A stretch of DNA of 64,000 nt from Hyaloperonospora brassicae (taxonomy: Eukaryota; Oomycota; Peronosporomycetes; Peronosporales; Peronosporaceae): the NCBI GenBank assembly GCA_947650285.1, contig CANTFL010000320.1:186001-250000 (forward strand). The letters run 5' to 3'. The notes under the pieces are model-generated. The model saw only the letters and a list, made by a program, of their open reading frames with translations, did no database searches and was not told where the DNA came from. Shown here piece by piece: positions 38,886 to 47,355 of the stretch (position 1 is its first letter; every line of letters begins with the position of its first letter). The position numbers and the translations under genes are program-made.

Positions 38886-41285
38886 CAGCGTCTCTCTTGT
38901 CCCAGAGCTCCTCTCTGCGCGCCTCTATGCAGCTCTAGCACCACCACGGGATGCGCTCTGACGCGTTCGTGCAGTTTTGACAAAGTACAGCCGCGCCCAT
39001 TGTCTATCCGTCCGTCGACTTTGTTGCTAGCGTTCTTCTAGTGGCGACGCTCGACCATGTCGTACACCACACTCGTTGCTGTCTTCATGATCATGGTCGT
39101 GAAGCTCGCGTGGACAAAGCGCGCGACGAAGCCCGTCGTCCCGAACGCCAGCACCTTGTTGAGCCCCCCAGCCCGGTACTGCTGTCGAAAGAGCTCGAGA
39201 GCAGACACCTTTTCCCCGGCTTTCGACGCCTGTTGGATCTGCGCGACCAGCACGTCCATGGGCAGCGTCACGGCCGCACTGACGACTCCCCCAGGAGCGA
39301 CGAGATCACCTGCTCGCTCGTTTGCAGCACATGGTCGGGGTTCTTGCGCTTGTACAAGAGGTTCTCCGCCTGCACGGAGAAGTAGAAGCGCGTGGACCAG
39401 TCGGCCACGCGCTTGAGCGAGAACATGCCCGACCCCTTCATGAGCGCCATCCCGCCCTCTTGCTGGATGACCTTGACGCCAATGCGCATGGAGCGCGACA
39501 CGGTCTCGAGCGGCGTCATGTGCTCGCGGAAGATCGGGTCCGTCATCACGCGCGTCTTGAGCAGCAGCGTCGGACTCAGGACAAAGCCCTGGAAGCCGCC
39601 CCCAATGCCGCCGGCAATCACTTCCGACGCGTCTCGGCTCACGGCGCCCCTCTGGATGAACGGGCTCAGCCCCGTGCGCGCGATCGAGTGGCCCCAGGCA
39701 AAGACCGCACCTTTGGCCACGCCCTGCAGCGCGCCCCACGGGAGGAAGCCGTCCCAGACCCCCACGAGGCCCTTGGCGTGCATGATCTCCTGCGTCAACT
39801 GCACGTACGAGAGCTGCGGCTGCGTCTGCTTCATGATCTTGATGAACTCGAGGTAGTGGCCGAGCGCGAACTCGTACGCGAGGCAGACGGCGGCCCCCAC
39901 GAGCAGCTTCACGCCGGCCTTCTCCTTCGGTGGCTCGTGCTGCGCGACGCTCAGCGCCAGGGGCGGACAGCGGGAAGTGGGTCTGGGCGGGGCACGGAAG
40001 ACCAGTGGCGGGGCCGCAATGGAGGACGAGTGTCGGTCCAGCCACGCGGGGCGGAAGAGCGAAGGGGGAGCATGGAGAGAGACGGGGGGGGAGGCGGAAG
40101 AAGAGCTGCTGGCACACGTTGGATGGTGACAGTGATGAAGACAATGACAGTGCTGACGAGGACGAGGACGAGGACGACGAGGACGACGATGAAGGTGAGG
40201 GCGGGGGATGGCTCGGAGTCGGGTGCGATTGACGACGGTGGGCGATCGATGGACGAGTGAGTCACTTGTTGTTTGTATTGCAGACGATAGCGAAATCAGA
40301 GGGAGGGACGCCACGGAGACGAGTTCGAGCTGTGCGGCTGGTTTGGAGTCACGTTGAAGCCAATGGGTTCCACCGCTAGTGCGACGCTCGCGGGGATGAA
40401 GCGGGGGCTCAACTTGTGAAGTAGTAGCAGAAGTAGGGACGCGTTGTGACGCGGTAGTTGAACACGACTTGACGCAGGCGGAGCGACCGTACAAAACGTT
40501 CTGTGGTAAAGATCGCACAATCACTACATAGCTAGTGATCGTACACTTCGTTCAATGCTAGCGGTCGCACAAATGCTGCAGTACAGTCCTAGGGATCAAA
40601 CAATTCGTCCGTACATGACGGCGGGATGTGCTGAAGGTAAGATATGGGCAAAGATATCTACACCGGATGGTAGCGATATTTTCGAGCGATGATCATAAAC
40701 AGATGATTGAGACAGCTGGCACAGCATTGAAGACGTCATATCACACACATGCACGTACACCCGCAAGCGCATGATATCTAGATCAGCAATAATGTTATCG
40801 ACATTGGGCTTTTCTGCACATAAGCATCGTTATGCTATGTGCAATTCGGGGACTTCGAAGTCAGCAAGCAGTAAGTAGTAGTTGTGATGGCACTATCGAT
40901 ATGAAGAGGGCCGCGTGCGCATCTCTGGATTTCGAGCAACTGCAAAGAAAGCTGGTCATATTGGCTGCAAAGTCGTGCGGCAAACAATATCATTGTCATT
41001 TTGTTTTGGACAGCAAACGCTTATCGTCAAGCAAAATGGTGTATCCAGGCATGAGCCACTGACCTCAATTTGCAAGTGCAGTTTTACCACAATTACATGA
41101 CAACGAAACACCTACAATCGAAAACACGATCGCATGGTGCTACAATTAAACAGGTCAGCCAATTCTGCATCCATCGTTAGACCAAAGGCCCGTCGGATAA
41201 AGCCAGGCACACCACTCGTAGTTCAAGCACGTTCGACGATAGTCATAACATTCATACGATGGCTATGCCTGTATCATAGGTACAC
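38450..41285 (-). repeat. Right arm of 2.8 kb inverted duplication
   Basis: Reverse complement of about 23935-26760. Because ybeY is complete only on this side, the right arm is probably the parental locus. Similarity breaks just upstream of ybeY exon 3 and near 41,285. Confidence 0.9.
39038..40524 (-). CDS. Mitochondrial-carrier-like protein, right copy (same frame break)
   Basis: Minus-strand twin of the 24700-26189 gene. The open frame from 40524 gives 418 codons to 39268; the adjacent frame carries the C-terminus (LPMDVLVAQIQQASKAGEK through VVYDMVERRH) to 39038. The break is at C5 on the plus strand (39288-39292), the same run as in the left copy. The last roughly 310 residues equal those of the left copy and nearby antisense translations also agree, so nucleotide identity there must be close to total. 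The N-terminal low-complexity part differs by substitutions and by run lengths (one C fewer after the ATG used on the left), so that ATG is out of frame here and cannot be a shared start. SLC25-like fold inferred as for the left copy. Confidence 0.7.
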
Positions 41286-41689
41286 CGCAATTAAAGCCAG
41301 AGGAAGACTTTTATGCTCTCCGAGGAACTTTAGTTCAAGGAACTCGACTCAGAGAGTCAACAAGCTCAAAGAACTAACGGCCTTTACCAGGGGGCCAAAC
41401 GATTCAGAGGATTACATTACAGAGCGCCTAAGAGTAGCTACCTTGACAAGGCGTTTCCTAGACTCTCCTACGATCACAACACGCCTCAGTGAGACAAGTG
41501 TCTTCACAGATCAGAATGGAAATAATACATTATTTCTTTTTATTGAAAAAAACACTTCACATGAACTTACTCAATCTAGACACTAATGTTTGATTGATAT
41601 CTCAATAAAGGATCGCGTGATTCGGTGGCTGACACAAGTCTGCCCCTAACAACTGATATGCTATTCTAATATCATCTTAATGGGACTCC
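41286..41689. other. Spacer, nothing recognised
   Basis: A plus-strand frame beginning inside the arm (41134-41586) runs across the duplication edge without a known domain. Confidence 0.5.
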
Positions 41690-41800
41690 GTCTTTTGTGT
41701 AAACCTCACATGTTGTGTAAACCACACATAATGTGAAACTTACACATGTTGTGTAAACTACACATGTTGTATAAACCACACATGTTGTGTATGTGGTGTA
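41690..41800. repeat. Tandem ACACATGTTGTGTAAACC repeat
   Basis: About five imperfect units of 18-22 bp. Each contains the near-palindrome ACACATGTTGTGT. One unit reads ACATAATGTGAAAC, also found at 28.48 kb. Confidence 0.8.
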
Positions 41801-41849
41801 GGGAGTTTCCGGACGTGGTATTCCCTACTTTCGACTATGTTATTTAGGA

Positions 41850-42105
41850 GTGGCGAAGCCGACGAGAGAAGCCGGAGGACATCGATGTCGGCAAAGCAAG
41901 ACTCGACGAGCCAATACTCGACGAGTAAAGACTCGACAAGACTCGACGGTACGAGACTCGACGAAGGAAAACTCGAAATGCCAAGACTCGACGAAATAGG
42001 ATTTGACAAGTCAGGATATGACGAGGGAAGACTCGACAAGCCAATATATGACGAGCCAAGCCTCGACGAGGAAAGACTCGACATGGAAAGACCCCATGAG
42101 AAAGC
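41850..42105. repeat. CTCGACGAG minisatellite, copy 2
   Basis: About 16 imperfect units of AAGACTCGACGAGCC type, same orientation as copy 1 at 18.1 kb, shorter and more degenerate. Open only by virtue of unit length. Confidence 0.85.
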
Positions 42106-42890
42106 AAGATGATGACCAGTCCATCCGACTAGATATTAGTATAGCACGACGGGGGATAGAGGAGAACCACTTTTAAGTCCTTTTGAAATCAGAGAGAGAA
42201 TAGGAGGAAACCAAAACAGAGCAGTATTTTTTTAAGTCCAAGACACGCGTGCACTTTTGAGGTAAGTCCCTGCGTGGGCTGGATTATGCCTGCTGTCGAA
42301 CCTCAAGGAGCATAGCTTGTATAGGTCTCGATTGGAAGCGCCAAGAGTTATGTCAGTCCGGGGTGTATTACTCGCTTCCAGCGAAAAAAGGATCAGTCTC
42401 GTCGCACGGCGAGCTGGTAACTCAGTATACGGTACCGCTTTAAGTCTCGTCGAACGGCGAGCCAGTGACCCGGTATACGGCACCGCTTTGAAGTCTCGTC
42501 GCACGGCAAGCCAGTAAAATAATAGACGGTATTGTCCAACGACTTGTCGATGACGATCCGGTGGGGTTTAGCCAAGGACACTATTATCTTTCCAGTCGGA
42601 TGTATACTGCGCACGGTGACGTGTAAAAGCGTAAAAGCGCCGACGTCTACCCATTTGTACGGGGTCACATAATTGGACCACAGGAAGCTGCTGAGCTCAG
42701 GCAGTCTTCTGGAAAGGAGAGTGAGTGGTTGGAGGTACTCATCTAGGTGAGAGCCACAGCTGAATTCGGAGGGGCGAACATAGAAGGGGATTGACCCGAT
42801 GTACAAGCCTAACTACGCCGACTAGATCAGCTATTGTTGTGTTGTTACGTTAAGCCTGTATTGCCACAGATCTGACTAACTATAATACCA
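42106..42890 (+). repeat. Dispersed repeat next to minisatellite, copy 2
   Basis: Diverged direct copy of 18551-19290. It includes three to four tandem units of about 53 bp (42,385-42,520), each with GTCTCGTCG.ACGGCGAGCC and TATACGG.ACCGCTTT. It ends against a minus-strand gypsy relic, whereas copy 1 does not. Confidence 0.65.
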
Positions 42891-42899
42891 CACAACGAA

Positions 42900-43850
42900 T
42901 CTATCAAAGTATTCTACTTTATTGGCTTGTACATCACCTCGAAGTTATATGTGGCAAAGAATGAGAGCCAACGTGCCATTCTCTGAAGAGATGAGGCGAC
43001 TGGGTCGCAGTGCGTGATGACGCATGATCGAAGGAGATCACAAAAAGCTTATATCATAGAAGATGGACTACGAATATGAAGAGAGCGTACTTCATTGTTA
43101 TTAGCTCTTTGTCATGACTGGGATCGTTCTTCCAGCAGCTTTGGGCTGTGGAGACTCAAAGGGAATGACGCGTTTCTGTCCCTTGGCATATATTTGTAAC
43201 GTGGCACTGCCTGTGGCGAAGTCAGATACGTCACATACGACACTGTAAGGCCGTGTGAAAGCGGGCAAAGCCAAGATTAGCGCATGGAAGATACTCTATG
43301 TAACAATTTCAAAGGCATCATGCTTAGTAATAGTCCAGCACCACTTGACATCCTTTTTGGTAAGATTAAATAATGGACGAGCCATATCTGCGTAATTTGC
43401 ACTATACTTGTGTATATAGTTGGCAAGGCAAAGCCATTATCGAAGGTCCTTTTGATTCTTCGGAACCGGTCAATTCACTATGGCCTTTACCTTAGCGGGA
43501 TCCTCTTCAAAGCCTCGCTTGCCAACGAAGCACACTAAAAAGGGAATCTCTTCTGCACAAAGATGCACTTAGATGCGTTGGCATACAACTTATATGCGCG
43601 CATGCACTCGAGCACAGCTCGTGATGTTCTATGTAATTGTTCACATCTGACCGACCGCTCATAGCACGAATATGGACAAAGATGTCATTTAAGTACGTTT
43701 GTGCATATCCTCGATGAGGTCTGAACAATTGCGTTGCAAGACGATTATATAAAGTCGGGCCATTCGTAACCACTGCGGCATAAAGATCCACTACCAAAGC
43801 AGCCATATATTTTAAACATGCCCTAGCGCGCGTCAACACGGGGAGTTTCT
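42900..43850 (-). pseudogene. Ty3/gypsy pol relic (RT to RNase H)
   Basis: On the minus strand 43839-43507 gives an RT stretch with NGPTLYNRLATQLFRP and YLNDIFVHIRAMSGRSDV, aligning to FDDVFVHSRAMDGKTDV of the intact element (here N for the first catalytic D). Further left, pieces of DHAS-RTA, SPHL and the SFFA-YNF region of RNase H appear in shifting frames near 43,070-42,930. Multiple stops. It stops abruptly at the repeat ending at 42.89 kb, so integrase is missing. Confidence 0.75.
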
Positions 43851-43866
43851 ACTTGATTGGTGGAGA

Positions 43867-44860
43867 GAGATTAATACTTTCTTAGAGGATGCCTTGCATG
43901 TATGGGTGTATGAACGGGACGTGCCAGGGTTTTCGCTCAGTACATGGGATGTTATCATCCAATCTATGGACAAAAGCGCCGATTTATCGAAAGCTCAGGC
44001 TACGGTCTTTCCGAATGCTAGAGAACTGTGGGGTTTTGTCAAATCAACGACAATTCATGCCATCTGGGTCAGTCGCCTCAGCCTCATCATAGACTCATCC
44101 TTATCACAGGAGACGCACACAGCTATTGACATGACTATCTTTTGCCGGTCTATTCGAAGGATTCATGTGTCAACCTACCAGCCTGTCATGGGGGAAGACA
44201 GGCGACTATTTGCACAGGTACAGTCGGCATTAGCTGATACTCTCATCTGCCACGACGAACCTCCTCTATTACAAGGTGGGCCTATCGAATGGTGCCCAAA
44301 GGTGCTATGCCTCATCTTTTCGATAAAGGATCTTGCCGAAATTCAATTTCAGTCGGAGCTGGAGCTAGTATTGTCTAATTCACGTTCCGACGCACGCCGC
44401 ACGAGTTTTGTGGGTATCGAGAATGATAGATGGCTCATTTGATACCAATTATATACTGTGGGCTCGTCCACGGTCTTCGGCAAGCAAAGCCAAATTACTT
44501 ATCAGTCCTGCATGTCATTAAGGACAGTGCGCTTTTGTTTCCGCAAATCCAAACACGACACCCTCTACTCAAGCTACACTGGGCGCAATTACTTCGATAA
44601 TCACGCACTATCGCTAAAGATATCAATGTCTCTAGCAAGGGACATCACAATCGGACCTACGACAAAATGGCGGATCGACTGGTAAGTACCGCTATGGATA
44701 TAGGAGCTTCGTCTCAAGCGCATGCTACTTCTATACCAGGTCTGCTTCAGATGATTACGGGCTTCCTTGATTATAATGTCTACTACTGGTTGAAGGCCTC
44801 TTACGCTTATCAACAACTTCTACCGGTCCCCGCTCTGACTCCGCGGAACTGATCATCTAT
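43867..44860 (+). pseudogene. LINE C-terminal relic with RNase H-like end
   Basis: A 182-codon frame from 43894 reads ELWGFVKSTTIHAIWVSRL, HVSTYQPVMGEDRRLFAQVQ and SALADTL, which I recognise as the region before the C-terminal RNase H-like domain of oomycete L1-like elements. After register changes, ADRLVSTAMDIGASSQAHAT (44,669-44,728) matches the end of that domain. It abuts the gypsy relic at about 43,860 in opposite orientation. The central RNase H catalytic residues are not visible. Confidence 0.6.
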
Positions 44861-45464
44861 AGACTGAAGACTGTGCGTAGGCGTTCTGCTATCCGCGATA
44901 TAGTGCTACCTAGTATATAAGGTAGTGGACGCCACGTTAACCTTGTTGCCATGTGAAAGGATATAACAGGTCGTTCGCGTACCATGACATACCTCACTTT
45001 CTCACTCACTTCTGTACGAATGGAAAATGGGAGATAGCCGTTTCCTCACACGGATCCAAAGTGGTGTCAACAAGATGGGCCTTTATAATTAAATACAGCT
45101 CGCTAGGCAAGGTTTATAAATTACAGGCTTAAATTTTGGCAAGATGATTTACTCAGCGATACAATGTGGGCTTTTAGTGAGACATATTCTTCGGTACTGA
45201 AAATGGCAAGCGCCAATTTTAAATACGCTTGGATCCAAGTGGGGCTGCAAATTTTGTCACAGTGACGTCATCCATGCCTATTTCAGTGCACTAATTGATC
45301 GCCCTGTCTACGTTAAGCCGCCACACGGAATTCTCGATGAAAGAATCGTATACTAACTAATGAAAGCTTTTATGGTCTTAAATAAAGCAGGCGACTATAA
45401 AGCGAGCTGATTCACCATATTCTTCTGGGTTGCGAGTTCAGCCTAAGTCGCCAGGATTCGTGCG
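44861..45464. other. Flank of young LTR element
   Basis: No gene seen. It ends with TCTAC at 45465-45469, the left target duplication of the gypsy element. Confidence 0.6.
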
Positions 45465-45469
45465 TCTAC

Positions 45470-45857
45470 TGTAACGGGGCAGCCCGTTACATGATATTGT
45501 CACTTAAGGAAAGTGACAATAAAGAATATAAGATGGATATTCTTTAAACAATATCACCAAAGTGGTGATATTGAAGGGTCGACCAAAGGGTCTGTTCATT
45601 GGTTGATATCGTGATGATATCAACCCACCAATCGCCGCAAGACGCGCGCAATGAGTGGTGACGAGACGTCACCATACATGCAGTTATATTAGTATAATTG
45701 AATTAAGTCAAACGAAGAGACAGTAGTTTAAAGACTTAATTTATTAATATAACAGTTCTACTTTTACCCTACCTACGCTTCCTCGCTCGCCACGTGTACG
45801 TCCGTCGGGGCACCCAAATCCCTTGCGTTAAGTTACGCAAGGGTGTGCCCCGTTACA
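45470..45857 (+). repeat. 5' LTR (388 bp)
   Basis: Starts TGTAACGGGGCA and ends TGCCCCGTTACA, a perfect 12 bp terminal inversion, much longer than the usual TG..CA. Inside are further stems: GTAACGGG/CCCGTTAC, ATTGTCACTT/AAGTGACAAT (45496-45520), AGAATAT/ATATTCT, CAATATCACC/GGTGATATTG, GTTGATATC/GATATCAAC and CCCTTGCGT/ACGCAAGGG. Promoter and poly-A sites cannot be fixed by eye. Confidence 0.95.
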
Positions 45858-45859
45858 CC

Positions 45860-45878
45860 TGGTAGCACTTTGTAGTCC
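45860..45878 (+). other. Candidate primer-binding site
   Basis: TGGTAGCACTTTGTAGTCC begins 2 nt after the LTR and starts with the TGG expected to pair with a tRNA CCA end. The same 19 bases follow the LTR of the second copy (58547-58565), although the LTR sequence just before differs. The priming tRNA is not identified. Confidence 0.65.
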
Positions 45879-45901
45879 TTCCAAGGACCACATCATCCAA
45901 C

Positions 45902-47056
45902 ATGAACATGTTGGATGAAGAAGACACCTTTCACGCCACGCGTGAAGGGTTTACCCATTTGAGTGACATCGAATGGGGTGCGGTAGAACGAATGAGTTCT
46001 ACCGTAGGCGAACTCGTCGTCAGCACCATGTTGGAGTCTCTAGACAGAGACCAACAACATGCTGCTATCGCCAAGTTCATTCACAATGAACTTGCTCTCG
46101 AGAGGGAGAAAGTAGCCTTGCTTCACCAGCAAGGCTCTCAACAGGCCGAGCAGTTGAGAGAACTCGGTGCTCAACAGACGGAGCTGTTGAGACAGCAGCA
46201 ATTCCATGCTGCTGTGGGCGGGACGGCGCATGCGCGTCGTCCCGAAGTGATGAAAGTCGACATCTCCAAGTACAGTGGAGTCCCGGAGGACTCCCTGTTA
46301 CTATGGTTTGTCGAACTCGACAGAGCCCTAAGGGCTCGTCGCGTCGAAGATGAGCAAATGAAACTCACATTTGCTCAGACCCACTTGGCAGGGCGTGCCA
46401 AAACTTGGTCCCTGGGACTCGAGAGTAGCGACCCAAATGTGTTTAGGTCGCTAGATGACTTCAAGTCCCGGCTCAGACAAACGTTTGAGCCGCCACGGGC
46501 TGAGTTCAGGGCTCGTTCAGAGCTCCTGAAACTCAAGCAGGGTAAGCGTGATGTGCACGCTTACGCACAACATATACGACTCCTTGCGAGTAGTATAACT
46601 GCAAACCCAGTTCATGAACACACGTTGATTACGGTGTTCATGCAAGGGCTCGCAGAAGGGCCCGTCAGGAGCCACCTGTTCCGCCTTGAGCTGAATACGC
46701 TTGAAGAAGCGATATCAGCCGCGGAACAGGAAGACTTTAGCATGAGACAGGCTCATGCTAGCTCAAACTCTTACCGTCCACCGAGACGACAAGAGATCGG
46801 AGGTCCAGAACCAATGGACCTCTGTTATGTTGAGAGCGAGAGACCTCGCTCTACAAGCAACAAGCGATTGCAGAGGTGCAATCGCTGTCAGAAGTTAGGG
46901 CACTACGCATACGAGTGTAGTGCTCCGCGCCCAGTACCAAACAGTACTGAGCGAAATGGACGACCATTCGCCAGAAAGGGCAATGGGCGTGGGTCCAGCG
47001 CTGTTGCGAAGCCGCAACAGCGAGACGGGCCATCAAAAAATGGTCGGGGTCAGTAG
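45902..47056 (+). CDS. gag: Gag
   Basis: 384 codons, starting MNMLDEEDTFHATREGFTHL. The N-terminal third is Gln/Glu-rich and helical. A Retrotrans_gag-type core spans about residues 110-285 (VDISKYSGVPEDSLLLWFVE, LAGRAKTWSLGLES, FEPPRAEFRARSELLKLKQG, EAISAAEQEDFSMRQAH). A CCHC zinc knuckle C-x2-C-x4-H-x4-C lies at residues 326-339 (CNRCQKLGHYAYEC). The product would assemble the particle and bind RNA. The frame ends at TAG 47054-47056 inside the stem-loop of the frameshift signal, just after the slippery heptamer. Complete and undamaged. An in-frame ATG two codons downstream is an alternative start. Confidence 0.95.
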   Translation: MNMLDEEDTFHATREGFTHLSDIEWGAVERMSSTVGELVVSTMLESLDRDQQHAAIAKFIHNELALEREKVALLHQQGSQQAEQLRELGAQQTELLRQQQFHAAVGGTAHARRPEVMKVDISKYSGVPEDSLLLWFVELDRALRARRVEDEQMKLTFAQTHLAGRAKTWSLGLESSDPNVFRSLDDFKSRLRQTFEPPRAEFRARSELLKLKQGKRDVHAYAQHIRLLASSITANPVHEHTLITVFMQGLAEGPVRSHLFRLELNTLEEAISAAEQEDFSMRQAHASSNSYRPPRRQEIGGPEPMDLCYVESERPRSTSNKRLQRCNRCQKLGHYAYECSAPRPVPNSTERNGRPFARKGNGRGSSAVAKPQQRDGPSKNGRGQ

Positions 47057-47355
47057 GGGCGGAGCGCCCTACTGATCCAGCAACCTCAAGAGAATTTTCA
47101 AACCTCTTGACGAAAGTTGCTCCAGATACACAATCATTGTGTGTCTCTGCACCTGGTGATGACGTTTCGCTCATCACCTTGAAGTTGGAAGCGACAAATG
47201 ACTTGTCGCTTCGTGCCCTAGTAGACTGTGGGGCGTCGAACAACTTTGTTCGTCGCCAGTCACTAGAGGGTCGTAGGCTCAAGTTCGTTGAGCGCGACAT
47301 TCCCCCTCACGAGAATGACGGTGCGCCTTGCAACAGGCGCATCGATAACCGTTGA
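46951..47355 (+). CDS. pol: Pol 5' part: protease, first segment
   Basis: Frame -1 relative to gag, open from 46951 to a TGA ending at 47355, so it overlaps gag by 106 bp. No initiation is needed if reached by frameshifting at 47035-47041. It carries the aspartic protease site LVDCGASNNFVRR (D-C-G replaces the common D-S/T-G) at about 47,218. At about 47,310 the coding register moves +1 to the frame that contains the rest of pol; the second copy is one base shorter here and continuous, so this looks like a single-base insertion in the stretch CCCCCTCACGAG. Confidence 0.85.
   Translation, partial: AKWTTIRQKGQWAWVQRCCEAATARRAIKKWSGSVGAERPTDPATSREFSNLLTKVAPDTQSLCVSAPGDDVSLITLKLEATNDLSLRALVDCGASNNFVRRQSLEGRRLKFVERDIPPHENDGAPCNRRIDNR
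47035..47078 (+). promoter_or_regulatory. -1 ribosomal frameshift signal, gag to pol
   Basis: In the gag frame the codons are TCA AAA AAT, so A-AAA-AAT (47035-47041) is a canonical X-XXY-YYZ slippery heptamer. After a 5 nt spacer comes a 12 bp stem, 47047-47058 (GGGTCAGTAGGG) with 47067-47078 (CCCTACTGATCC), with one G.T pair and an 8 nt loop that can pair further. Slipping by -1 enters the pol frame. The gag stop lies inside the stem. A 55 bp block covering all of this is identical in the older copy at about 59.69 kb. Confidence 0.88.

Noticed and set aside
18140..42890. Repeat copies at 18.1 and 41.85 kb as LTRs of one giant element
   Set aside because: Too diverged, no matching ends, no primer site or target duplication; the intervening inverted arms are not organised as element genes.
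45480..45620. LTR stem-loops as bacterial-type terminators
   Set aside because: Eukaryotic retrotransposon; stems lack the U tract and continue through the whole element.
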